A stretch of 64,000 nucleotides of DNA from Pohlia nutans (Eukaryota > Streptophyta > Bryopsida > Bryales > Mniaceae), in the NCBI GenBank assembly GCA_022496805.1, contig CM040088.1, positions 4,030,001-4,094,000 of the forward strand, in the 5' to 3' direction. The notes under the pieces were generated by a model that made no database searches, had not been told where the DNA came from, and saw only the letters and a list, made by a program, of their open reading frames with translations. The position numbers were made by a program, and so were the translations under genes. This document shows positions 44,436-55,457 of the stretch, in pieces (positions within the stretch are counted from its first letter, which is position 1; each line of letters starts with the position of its first letter).

Positions 44436-45899
44436 TGCATTTCTGAAACCTTATGATGGGCACCCATTCAAGACCCTTAAAAGCTTATTTCCAACACTCT
44501 AATCAAGGCAATCACTGGCAGCTTGCTCACCATTCAAGAACGAGGTGACGTCCTCGATTGGCTCTGCAATCAATTGCGTAGTTTCGAATGAAGGAATATA
44601 TCCTCTGCAACTCCGCCTTCGATCACTTCAACCTCAGTGCACCTCCAGGTTGTAAATGCAACTTTCAACAACTGTAGTACCGACATACCAACCACAACAC
44701 AATGAAACTGGCTGGCATAAGGACCAGAGTAACATACGAGCACAGTTACAGCAAGGGATTTGTAGGTCACTGACCACTCGAACACAGATCTCCATCGAAG
44801 TCTGAATCTACTCTGCAAGTGCGTCTCGGATCTGATGCACCGACTCTGCAAATGCTGAATCTTCTCTGCAAGTCGCGGATCTGTTGCACCGACTAGACTG
44901 CAAAAGTTTTCACCAGGCAAAGATGAAGTGAAGAATGTGGGTGGAGAAGGCTTCAGCTACAAGGTTTGCTCTCCTAATTTCTTCACTAGAATATTAGAGC
45001 GTCGCGCAGCCATCCGTACTGCCTGGTACTAGAGACTGTCTGTGTTCTACTGTTACCAATTATTAAATTGTTTTTCAAAGAAACTGAACGCATATTGATG
45101 TGGAACAGCGACCGGTTCGTGTTGCAAGCAGTTCACCTCCTTATAAACAAAGTGAAACTATGTAGCATTTCTAAAATCCCAAATTGCAGTTTTCAGGTTG
45201 GGGTTTAGGGTTTAGGGGGTGCTCACATAAACCCTAACCTCAAAACTGGTTTACAATGCAAATCATCAGGCTTAGCTTCTCTCTTCCACCAAACCAATGC
45301 AGTATGGGGGTGTCACACCTCGTGATTCTTGCTAAAAAATTTGCAAGTTTGTTCTTAAATGAGGGATAACACAAATTTTCTTTCCTCAAAGTACTAGCTC
45401 CCTTGTACATTCGGAACTCGTTATTATCACTCTTTCCAATATATTTGCTGTGATAGGACACTTTCCACGTGCCAACTTTAAGTTACAAGTGCTGCAAGAG
45501 CAGAAGAAACGTTAAGGAGGATGCTAATGTTTACCGAAACAAGGAGAGAACTCCACAAGATAGAACAGCATAGGATAAGTGCTTGTGGAAGAGTTTGCGA
45601 GATAGCGGTGCGAAAGAGCAACTCAAAAGAGTGGCAACGACGAAGTTCTTCTGTAGTGGAGAGCGGCGGTCCGAATGAACAACATTAATTTAGGGTTGGA
45701 GAGAAGCGGGCTTCGGGAAAGGCACACTCACGAGTCTGAAGGTCGCGGCCGAGCCCCCCACGGATGAAGGTACGAGGCTGGGGCGTCCTGTCAATACGCA
45801 TATCTTGTAACTAGAAGTCGGCACTGGAATCTTTAGTGGAAACTTGCGAGTCACTTGTGGCAAAAGTTCGTCGCTGAATGAATGGCATGACGTTCACGT
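44436..45899. other. 5' flank of the giant gene, no gene recognised
   Basis: It contains small internal repeats (CTCTGCAAGT..CGGATCTG.TGCACCGACT at 44810-44890) and an inverted pair around a telomere-like TTTAGGGTTTAGGG tract (45189-45255). A 116-codon minus frame (44570-44920) has no recognisable domain. Confidence 0.45.
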
Positions 45900-45900
45900 A

Positions 45901-46191
45901 TGTATGATTCTTTGAAGTGGGGTATTAGTACAGTTACAGCATTGGAATTTTCTGCAGACAAACGAGACAGTAGCAGTCAAGATGACAAGAAGGGAAATAT
46001 ATCCGGAAGGCACGGATGTGACGCCCTGAATGTGACGGACTTGAGGGAGATTGAAATTTTGAAGGAGTTGCATCATCCAGCTGCTGGATATATCCACACC
46101 AGAACACGCATCGCCTGGTTTTTGAGTTGATGGAGACTGATTTAGCTGCAGTGATCCAAGACCCGAACATCCATCTCTTGCGTGCCATATG
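45901..46191 (+). pseudogene. CDK-activating kinase (CDKD/CDK7-type) pseudogene fragment
   Basis: The kinase N-lobe can be followed through three frames: LKWGISTVTALEF then QTNETVAVKMTRR (beta-3 lysine region), then DALNVTDLREIEILKELHHP (alpha-C helix region), then YPHQNTHRLVFELMETDLAA and VIQDPNIHLL. The METDL.AVI.D.NI wording is typical of CDK7/CDKD kinases. Two frameshifts, loss of the glycine-loop glycines and an abrupt end before the catalytic loop make it non-functional. No introns interrupt the match, suggesting a reverse-transcribed copy. Confidence 0.85.
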
Positions 46192-46458
46192 ATTAACATT
46201 TCAGATCCAAAGTAATTGAATTTCAGACACCGCGGTTATATACAATTCTGACCATTCAACTCTCCAACAGCTGGCTAGCTAAGGTCATTTAACCCTCGAA
46301 TCCTTCGAAGAAAAAAGGCATTGCGAAAGAAGATGAAAATCTTGCTACCACATTTTGGACGAGAGGATTCAGCTTCAAAACAGGCAACATCATGCACCAG
46401 CATTCTTGAGAGAAGTAGTTACTTGTTGGGGCCTGGAGTACTAAGCGCATTGCTTGGC

Positions 46459-48812
46459 TTAGCCGACTTTGAAAGTATTACTGGTATTCGTTTCCACTTT
46501 GCTATACTGCTCTTTGGACTGCTTTTCCTTCCCTTCCTTCTCCTTATATTTGATTACGGTGTACCAGACGCCACCTAATGTGTTGAATGTTACACCCAAA
46601 AAAATGAATATGGTGCCTTTCACTCCTCCAAAGACAAAAAACCCCATCACCTGAAATTGGCATGTCAAGCACACGAGTCAAATCATGCACTGCTATATGT
46701 AAACATCACATTGTAGATAACACGTCATTAGATTTTGAGTGACACTCACAGAGAGACATGCTTACAATGAAACGATTGAATGGAACATAATCGAGAACAA
46801 AAAATGGCTAAGAAGACTAACCGTGCCCAAAACACTCCTTAGTGTGCCCACAATGGTCGTAGTGAGTGCCGAGTTACATATAGTGCAGAGAAACAAGCAG
46901 TAATTCAGCAATGAACCCATCAGTAATGATGCGAACAGCAGGGGTAGGAATATAAGAGATTCCCGTGATTGACTCATTATGCTCTTATATGAATCCCACA
47001 CCTCCCCTGTTCCCAGTATGATGATGAGTAGCACCGGTAATGACAGTATTCCATTGTACAGTAGCAGTTCCATTGAATTGAACCCTGCGTAGAAGTAGTG
47101 AAAATATATGAGCATGATAGAGAAGAGAGGGACCTGAAACCTGAGACTCGAAACTCGGATTGAGGTCGATAAATTTTCTCGGTTGCATTTTCATTTTGAA
47201 TGTATCCTGCAAGTTGTAGTAGCAACACACAAAGACAGAGCAATGGAAATGCAATCATCCTGGTCTAGCGCAGGATGCTTAGTCATTGATGCCATCGCAA
47301 GGAACATACTCAAAAGAATCTAGAAAAATAAAATCACCAACCTTTCTCGGTGCCACTTCTCTCTACAAGTAGTAAATAGGTCGCTTGCAAAGCACAGCTG
47401 ATGAGCGCCGCAGAGTAGCCCCTCCAAGCGAAACTTAAATCGCCAAAGCCAGCCATAATGCAGCCTGTTGCAGGGCACAAGTGCTCAATTCATTAGTTCG
47501 CCAAAATTGGCGGACAATAGAACTCATGTTTTCAATATCGAAGGCCACATTATCCATCGTCTAGTATTGTTCAAAGTGCCACAAATTATATCCTCCTTTA
47601 ATACCGAATGCCCATACCAAAGACCTTTCTTCTCTTAGAAGAATATGAAACAAACAAGAATCTGTTTGAAAAGCCATATGATTCCATCTTTCTTGCAAGA
47701 AAAAAATAAAGTAGCAACCGTGAGCAATAAAAGAAATCGGTTGACGAAACTTACCTGACACAACAGTAACCACAGACAATGTGATCTGCTTGGAAGGAAT
47801 CCCCCCACCCATTAGAAATTTACCCAGCAATACCATGACTGGTGTCAAGCGCTTTAAGACATGATATACAGGAATACTCAAGGCCCTCACTGCAGCTAAA
47901 GCAAAACCAACGTTTGTGTTGTAGAAGAAAACAACAGGGAAAAGTTCCCTAGCAGCTCTCATGTGCAATGGCCGCACAGTTACCAGACCCCAAGCTTTCA
48001 TCGTGTACACAACCATTATTGATGCCATCATTTGTAGTGTAAGGAACGAATTTGGATAAGGCCATCGCATTAGAACTGCCTGCATCAAAAGAGGGCAGAA
48101 TCGTCAGATAAGACTTTTTGAACATTGACCTAAATTGCGAACATCTAAAGTACCTATATACATGTGCATTACATCCTACCAATTACTTCGGCGCCTACTG
48201 GATTCCTTACATTACGGTAAATTAATATAATTATTGTATTAAATTACAGTGGCTGATGCACGTCTCTGAAGAATCCAAAACTTAAGCATAGCAGAAACAC
48301 GACCAAAGTATAAAACACCAAGATTTGTTCACTATGCACCTTATTGACAAATCCCATAAGAAGACCTATCAAGCCGTAAGCCATTGCAGAACCAGCACTC
48401 ATTATATGCCGTGAATGCAATGACCTAATGTGATCGGCATTCTCATGTAGTGGCACGACCTTCGCTTCCACGTCGAGCAATCGCTTCTTTTCTCCTTCTA
48501 ATTCTGAAAGCGACAAAAACAAGTGTTACTATTCTCCAACTGCAATGATACACTTTAATAAGCTCAAAATCTTTTTAATAAGTCCAAAACACCGCATCAA
48601 GACTATTAAAAAGAGGAAATTATCAGAAAAACACGTCTATCTATCAAAATGGAACTAACTATTAATTTTCACCCTTCGTAGCCCGTCCCACCAGACAGCG
48701 TACGCATGTATGCAACTGCAAGCTTTTTGGCATGTTCTATGTCACTGAAATACTGACCTGAAGAAGTAGACTTCCATGTAACCCGTGAAGAATCAGAGTG
48801 CTGCGAATCCAT
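46459..48812 (-). CDS. Nucleotide-sugar transporter, UGNT1 / SLC35D type
   Basis: Multi-exon gene on the minus strand. Exons inferred: 48812-48758 (start ATG, MDSQHSDSS..), 48503-48340, 48079-47755, 47464-47342, 47084-46822 and 46650-46459 (stop). Phases are consistent throughout (1, 0, 1, 1, 0). Hydrophobic helices run along the protein. Family blocks: GLLMGFVNKAVLMRWPYPNS, ELFPVVFFYNTNVGFALAAV, IPVYHVLKRLTPV, GDLSFAWRGYSAAL, LLLVERSGT, LLLYNGILSLPVLL, LCTICNSALTTTIVGTLRSV, MGFFVFGGVKGTI and NTLGGVWYTVIKY, followed by a lysine-rich cytosolic tail. This pattern fits plant UGNT1, a Golgi UDP-N-acetylglucosamine carrier, within the NST/TPT family; the exact substrate is inferred. The first exon may extend upstream (acceptor near 48859 in frame), so a 5' exon could exist. 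Confidence 0.9.
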
Positions 48813-49249
48813 CTCAAATCGATCACCAAAAAGTGGTATTCCAAATTCAATCAAGTCCTCTGTGCAAAGACTTAGGGAAGAACGCGACGGGAAAAAAATT
48901 ACGCATGAGATTAGTCATGGCTTCAGAGTAGCAGTTTCGAAAGACGCGGTATTTCCACCCTGGATATAATCTTCTGTCAATCCCATCTTCACGAAATAGC
49001 TCTTCGGCAGAATACGTCTTGAAACATCATTCCAAGGCTCAGGAACTCGCCTCTTAACTAACACATTTGTAGCAAATCTTCCCATACCTGGCCAGAAGCT
49101 CCCGAATCCACAACTCCAAGCCGAAAGCAACATCTACTTCGTGATTCAGAGCAAAGAAGATCTGCATCCGGGATACAAAATCGCAAGTCACAGTCACAGA
49201 AACAATCAAAATTAGATTCAAGAGAAACTGCAATGGAAGTATGTCCATC

Positions 49250-50030
49250 CAAAGCACTGTAGCGAAAGTCAGGAGAGCCATTCAAGAATCTCAATTCTCG
49301 GAAAAAATCACGAAGCAATTTACAAAACGCAAGCTCTCCGCATTAAAACCAAACATATCTCCAAACACCTTCACACGCTCTTGATGACCACCTCAAAACT
49401 TCTCACCAAATTTCATCCTAGTTAATCAAATGTTCAATTCTTACAAATACATACTAGGAAAAGTGCGTGGTAAAGGAGGTGCTATTACAGCAGGAGTTAG
49501 ATTATTCTAAACGAATTAAAAGACTTTACTATAATACCATAATAAAATCAAGGCCAGTCGTGCACTCCATCTTCATTAAAAATCACGTAACCAAAGATCG
49601 ACACCATTACTCGTCGTAAAACAAATCTCTGGTCAAGACCAAATTCTCCTCGTACCTAGCTCTAAAATCCAAAGCTCCTTCAAGGCACTGCAACGAAAGT
49701 CAAGAGAGCCATTCAAGAATTTCAAATCTCGGTAAAAACCACGAAGCAGCTTCCAAAACACAAGCTCTTCAGCATAAGAACCTAACACATCTCCACGGAC
49801 TTTAACACCTCTAACACGTCCTAAAAACGTCGCACCAAATTTCATCAGCACTAGTAAATCGAATGTCTAATTTCTACGAATAAAATAAAATCAAGAAACA
49901 GTCGTGCACTTTACCTTCACTAAAAATCACGTAACCAAAGATCAACACCATGACACGTCGTAAAACAAAATCGATCTCCGATCAAGACCTTCGTAACTCC
50001 TTCAACCTAGCTCTAAAATGAACTCACAAA
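49250..50030. repeat. Diverged tandem duplication upstream of the transporter
   Basis: About 49258-49440 and 49685-49870 share GAAAGTCA(G/A)GAGAGCCATTC and ACCAAATTTCATC. About 49583-49640 and 49925-49985 share ATCACGTAACCAAAGATC and GTCGTAAAACAAA. The spacing of the matches is about 427 and 342 bp, so the units have since gained or lost sequence. The region lies where the transporter leader or promoter should be. Confidence 0.8.
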
Positions 50031-50494
50031 GAACTCAAAAACGCCTCAATGCGTACACAATTTCTCTCTTGAGGATCTACTACGAAAAACTGGCCCGCAG
50101 ATTGTCAACAGAGCGCCAGCCTCTAGGAAACCTCTCAAATGGCACGAAAACAGAGCTAGAATGCGCAAAACGAGCTCAAAATCTCCCGCAAAACCACCGA
50201 TCGAAAGCTGGTGAAAACTGCGACAATGCAGCAGGGGTTGGGAAGTCTGAAAGATGCAGCGACCGGCGGCATCGAGTGACGAACGAGGAGGACGCAGCTA
50301 TGGCGATCAGGGTTGCACTAGGCGGCCAAGCTCCAAACAGTTGTTTCACCAAACAGTGGATCCGTTCTCACTATTTTACTAATTCCATGTAGGACTCTCT
50401 GCTGAGGCTGGCAGTTGGCCGGGGTGGACCCGTGCACAGTCTACGTGGAATCTCTTTCTATATTGCGTGGATCTGGAGTCTTGTTAGGCCGACA

Positions 50495-51769
50495 GAACAT
50501 TCAGTAGCCTCTGTGACTGCTGCCTTCCCCCCAACAGAATGATGTGGAATATTTCACATCATTCGTCCCCAATCACAAGGAACCCTGACCATATTACTAG
50601 GCAGTACAAGAATGATGGTAAATTCTTGGTAATCACTTGCTAAATTGAACAACCACTTGAAAAACTTACTATAAACAGCAGTTTGGCAGTAATGTTTACA
50701 TCCTAGTGAATTGGACAAGGTTCCCTCTAAATGAAATGATGTGGAATATTCCACATCACATCAGTAACAGGTGGCATTAACCCCTAAGCGTCCCGGCGTC
50801 CATATTTTGGACGTTTTTGGGGGTACAGTCACCTTCGAAGAGCTGTAACTTTTGCAAAACGTGTCCGATTTTTCTGAAATTTTGAAAAAACTCCCCGCAT
50901 GATGTATGGAATGTGTGGTAAAAATTTCAGATCAATCCGAGATGAATTGAATTTTTGGTGATCATTTGAAAGTAGGTATGTTTTTTTTGGACAGTTCTGT
51001 GAATTTTGATGGCAGCAACTTCGGGGGCTTGTATCTCCTTCATCACAAGTCCGTTTTCAATAAAACTTGTTGGGTTGAATTCCCCTTGAAGTCTAGTTAT
51101 CATAGTAAAATTTTCAGGTCAATCCATGTTGTTATGAATGTTTGGGAGTCATTTTAGTGCACGGGTCTAGTTTGGACACTTTTTGCTTTTTGGTTCATAT
51201 GGTCACTTTTCGGGCTACTTTTTGACATTACAAGGCCATTTTAGGGCACATTAATTTTTTTCATGAGGCTTTTTTGGTACTAATGTGTTTATATGATGAT
51301 TTTGAACAACTTTATAGTTCAACGTTTTTTCATTTGAGTAATTTTGAAAACGAATTTCACCTCTAACTGTGTTGCTAGGAAAATTTCAGCATCCTTTTTT
51401 AGCACTAAAACACTATGATCTTGCAATCTATATGGCCAAATGACCCCAAAATTGATCCACATAATCTACAACATGTATGTTACAAGATTGTACGGTTGAG
51501 ATTCTATACCTCACTTTTATTTAGACCTATAACACATCAGAAGCGATGATGATTTTAAGCCCAAAAAAGCTAGGGACCTTTAGGGGTTAAGCAAGAGCAA
51601 CTAACTATGGTGATTAGTAATTGAAAGCACTCACTCAATCATAATTCAACAATGTCTTGTAATTGTTTATTTGATTCAATAGCTCATTCAATTACAAATC
51701 ACTAGTCACTCAATCTATAAAGGTGGATGAAACTAAAAGGCAACCTTCTTGGAGACTACTGAATGCTAT
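50495..51769. mobile_element. CATAACATTCAGTAGCC-type element, interrupted by a TTAA element
   Basis: Left AACATTCAGTAGCCT and right GGAGACTACTGAATGCT. It carries the palindrome TGATGTGGAATATT(C/T)CACATCA twice (about 50540 and 50736). Removing 50781-51590 leaves about 465 bp, whose right part matches the complement of 61457-61774. It is the broken relative of that element. Confidence 0.85.
50781..51586. mobile_element. TTAA-flanked miniature element 12
   Basis: Ends CCCCTAAGCGTCCCGGCG and, read inward, CCCCTAAAGGTCCCTAGC. TTAA at 50777-50780 and 51587-51590. Length 806 bp. It begins with a short palindrome, GTCC(A)TATTTTGGAC. The host element's uninterrupted site is visible at 61634-61645. 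A 63-codon frame inside has no recognised domain. Confidence 0.92.
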
Positions 51770-52242
51770 AGAGTTCACACGATCGGCAGGAAGTCCAAAG
51801 AAATAAATAGTTGCTTTGTATTGGTCCTTGTTGATTTGAAGTTTCACACCAACCAGTGGAAGTTGCTTGTTATAACCGGTGAACAGGGTTTGTTGAGCTG
51901 GGCACAACTACCAGATACCGGTTCGTCGTTGTCATTTGAATTTTGAATTAGCGCCATGTGAGTTGTTGTCGGGGTGGTTGTATTCATGCAATGACTTGTT
52001 GATTCTGCAATTGTGGAATTGTGTGTTCTTATCGTTTCTTGCGTGCTCATCACTGCTTGCCAGTCTGATGAGGTTAATTGCGAGCGAGCACATGCAAGAA
52101 ATCCATGGTGCTTAATTTCACAAAGGTTACTTGGACATGGCACTATTTCAAGTCCTGGTGGTTTGAACTATGTATTTGGCCGTTCCTGAGTTGTTTTGTA
52201 CGATCCTCACTGGAGTGGGATGAGTGGAAATGGACCATAATA

Positions 52243-52320
52243 CACTATAAGAAAACTTGGTAAAAAAGAACCGCATCTGAATTCAGCTGCGGTTCTTTTT
52301 TACCAAGTTTTCTTATAGTG
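52243..52320. mobile_element. CACTA-type fold-back miniature element
   Basis: Perfect 33-bp arms (52243-52275, 52288-52320) start CACTATAAGAAAACTTGG and enclose a 12-base loop. The element is flanked by 3-bp ATA duplications (52240-52242, 52321-52323). CACTA-type ends with a 3-bp duplication define the CACTA (EnSpm) superfamily. Confidence 0.93.
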
Positions 52321-52559
52321 ATAGGACAAAAAAGTCTCCCCGTAATTTAGCAACACTTTGCGTTAACTACTCATCCAATTACTTTGACTTTGTACAACTT
52401 TATGTTTCAACATTTTTAATCTACCCAATCTCTACTTGTTCGATGTTGAGTTGTCATAATTCGATGGGGCCATTTGTGCGCATTTTCTTTGTTTGTGAGC
52501 CATTCGATTATATATTTTTCGAAGTTGGTGAAGAGCGCGCTCAACGTAGCCCCACGGCA

Positions 52560-52845
52560 AGATGCCCACAAACAGCTAGCGTCGATCACCATCTGCGCGT
52601 CTGCTTGCTGGCCACCGTCACAAACGCAAACCCTCGGCTCCTCCTGCTCAAATGGTCGTAAATCACATGCACTTCCTCCACCGTGCCGCCGGTGTCCTGG
52701 AAAATCTCAACCAGCTGTGCATCGTCGCACGACTACAGCAAGTTGTCGACGTGTAGCTTGGAGCCATGCTGCACAACAGGGGTTTCATCCTTGGTCTCGG
52801 TTTCTCTGCCAAATGTGTACACCATCACCTCCGTGGCTCTAGCAA
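52560..52845 (-). pseudogene. Chloroplast-RNP-like RRM pseudogene
   Basis: The minus-strand translation reads VYTFGRETETKDETPVVQHG, then SKLHVDNLL, a stop, SCDDAQLVEIFQDTGGTVEE and VHVIYDHLSRRSRGFAFVTV, then ASKQ. This is one RNA-recognition motif with the RNP2 (LHVDNL) and RNP1 (RGFAFV) boxes. The wording (DDAQL.EIFQ..GTVEEV.VIYDR..GRSRGF.FVTM) is that of plant chloroplast ribonucleoproteins. A TAG replaces the conserved Trp after RNP2, and a frameshift follows ASKQ (another frame gives AQMVIDA). It is a GC-rich island in AT-rich DNA with no introns, probably a reverse-transcribed copy. Confidence 0.85.
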
Positions 52846-53423
52846 CGAGGGCGGTGTTCGCAACACTCCGATTTCAGATCAAAAAGTCTGTGGACTCACG
52901 ACATAGAAGAAGCTGTCATAGGCGCGGCCATGCTCAATGCTTCGCCATTGTAGCAAACCATGTGTTGGCCATGGCCATAGACATGATACAAATTTAACAA
53001 AATAACTAATTTATTCTATCATATACTAATTTGACTCTATATTAAGCCAAAAATGACACTAAATAGAATAAAGAGTGTAATTTGCAACCTTTCAATGAAT
53101 TCATTGAAGTTTAAAAAATAGTTGGCATAATCTATGATCTAAGGTATCTTGACTCTTTGATAACATGCAACATTTGCATACACTTAGTTTTGAGGTCTTA
53201 AGAGTTTGCAAGATGTTTCAACAACTACAACTGTCTTCAATTCTTATTCTCATTTTTGGGAATCTTGATTGATTGATTTGTATATATATATATATATTCT
53301 TCATTTCATTCACTTCTTATCATGTAACTTTATTCATCATAGTTACAACCCGACTTGCTCAAGGGTGACCGGTTGAAAAGTAGAAACCACGTGAGAACAA
53401 TTGTAGGGTACTTTTTATTCACT

Positions 53424-53600
53424 AGTAGAAAAAATTATATAAACTTTGGATCTACCATAACCTGCATGTGTTATATAATGTTAAAAGTTAAATTATATAT
53501 AATCACATATTTTGCAATGTAGGTTATGGTAGATCCAAAGTGTTGCGAACACCGCATTATATAAACTTTTGATCTACCATAACCAACAAAATTGTACGAC
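53424..53600. mobile_element. Degenerate CACTA-like inverted-repeat element
   Basis: Starts CACTAGTAGAAAAAATTATA. CTTTGGATCTACCATAACCT (near 53452) is repeated in inverse at 53520-53540 and again directly at about 53565-53585 with one change. Confidence 0.6.
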
Positions 53601-53804
53601 ATGGAGGTCAAATTTTGGATGAAGACCCAAGTAAAGACCTAAAATGGTAGTGACTGTCTAGGTCGTGCGTATGTCATTGGCAATGTTAGGGCTTTTCCTT
53701 TCTAAAACTCCTGCTATAAATCAAATTTTACAAGTAAGTTAGCATCATTTCAAACAATCAAGGTTTTCATTTATAATTACCTATACTAGGGTGCTGAATA
53801 TTAA

Positions 53805-54483
53805 CCCCTAACCGTCCCAACGTCCATATTTTGGACGTTTTTGGGGGACATTCACCTTCGAAGGGATGTACCTTTTGCAAAACGTTTCCGATTTTTATGA
53901 AATTTTGGAAAAACAAACTAGATGATGTATGGAATGTGTGGTACAAATTTCATATCAATCCGAGATGAATTGAATTTTTGGTGATTATTTGAAAGTAGGT
54001 ATCTTTTTTTTGGACAGTTTCTGTGAATTTTGATGGCAGCAACTTTGGGGGCTTGTATTTCCTTCATCCCAAGTCTGTTTTCAATAAAACTTGTTGGATT
54101 GAATTCCCCTTGAAGTCTAGTTACCATGGTAAAATTTTCATGTTAATCTGTGTTGTTATGAATGTTTGGGAGTCATTTTAGTGCACGGGTCTAGTTTGGA
54201 CACTTTTTGCTTTTTGGTTCAAATGGGTCGCTTTTCGGGCTACTTTTTGACATTGCAAGGCCATTTTAGGGCACATTAATTTTTTTCATGAGGCTTTTTT
54301 GGTACCAATGTGTTTATATGATGAATTTGAACTACTTTATAGTTCAAAGTTTTTTCATTTGAGTAATTTTTTCATTTGACATAATCCAAATTGGGTTGGA
54401 AAATAGACTTGATTTCCTGTTTGAAAATATTTTTTTCATCCTAAGGACAACGACCTTAAAATGATCGTTTGGTCTTTTAGGGG
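53805..54483. mobile_element. TTAA-type element 13, apparent chimera
   Basis: TTAA 53801-53804 then CCCCTAACCGTCCCAACG. The right end read inward is CCCCTAAAAGACCAAACG, followed by TTAG. The left roughly 560 bp closely matches 50781-51340. The right roughly 110 bp instead matches the right end of 33482-33717 (TAGACTTGATTTCCT, GACAACGACC). Confidence 0.85.
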
Positions 54484-54592
54484 TTAGATCAAGGCTCCAA
54501 ACTCTTAGCCCACAAGGGGACAATTTATGACACGACACTATGCAACCCAAGTATAGTTCAATAGAGTCAGAGGTTAGAAGTAGAGCAAAACA

Positions 54593-54878
54593 TTAGGGGA
54601 AATGTGGGGTCCCCAAAAGGCCCTGTAAGGCAACCCGGGTTAGGTGACTGGTCTGCCCAAACACCCCTCCGATGGTGGCACCATTGGTGAAGATCGCTGC
54701 CCGCTGACAGTGTCGGAAGCCGCAGTGCTGGGAGCGTCGATTGGCCCGACCCACGGAACTGCACTGCTAGCAGCGTCGTGTCACCATTGCTGCCAGCGGG
54801 GAAAACGTGCGGGCACCACTGAAATTTCACTGCACGTGAGAAAACCAAAGGCCTTTTGGAGACCCCACCTTTCTCCTA
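54593..54878. mobile_element. GC-rich miniature inverted-repeat element
   Basis: Ends TTAGGGGAAATGTGGGGTCC and, read inward, TTAGGAGAAAGGTGGGGTCT, then CCAAAAGGCC on both sides. About 286 bp, with a GC-rich middle unlike its surroundings. Non-coding. Confidence 0.8.
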
Positions 54879-55358
54879 ATGACGGAGGTTAAATGCACTT
54901 CTTTTCGGTTAACTCTAATGTAACATTCAAAATAAAACAATGGGTGGGACATTTCAACTCGATGGTCAATGCATTCAAGCAGATGCAATTGACTTGTGCT
55001 GGAAAAAGTGCGAATTTCTCGGAAAGCAAATATTCGGCTGATACACAAAGTTAACCGGAAAGAGTGTCTTCAAGTGGAAAGAAACCTTAAACTCACCTTA
55101 AACTAGTTTTGAGTTCAAAAAGATTGCAAAACTAGTCTATGGTGAGTTGAAGAATAATCTAAAGCAAGGCCCTGCACCATCCGAGGCACCATGGTGAGGT
55201 ATGAAACTCGTGACCTCCCCAATGCTAAAGGAGAGTTCCCACAATTATGTTCCTTCAAGCCAAGAGCCCCAACCATGAAAACTATTCATGAACAATAATT
55301 GTCAAAAATTATAATTATAGGAAGAGAACTCCACTTGAACTCCGCTTGAAAACCACAT
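54879..55358. other. Intergenic DNA with dispersed repeat
   Basis: 55230-55345 is the diverged relative of 9226-9316. No gene recognised. Confidence 0.45.
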
Positions 55359-55457
55359 AACATTCTTGCCTTGACTCTACAGTAGATTATGTGGAATATT
55401 CCACTGAAGGAAAGGCAGTGGGCATGAAAGCTACTGAATGTTATGCAGTTCTGTTTT
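55359..55457. mobile_element. Small CATAACATTC-type element
   Basis: Left CATAACATTCTTGCC and right (read inward) CATAACATTCAGTAGCTTTC, with a TATGTGGAATATTCCAC core. About 95 bp. Same family as 61457-61774. Confidence 0.65.
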
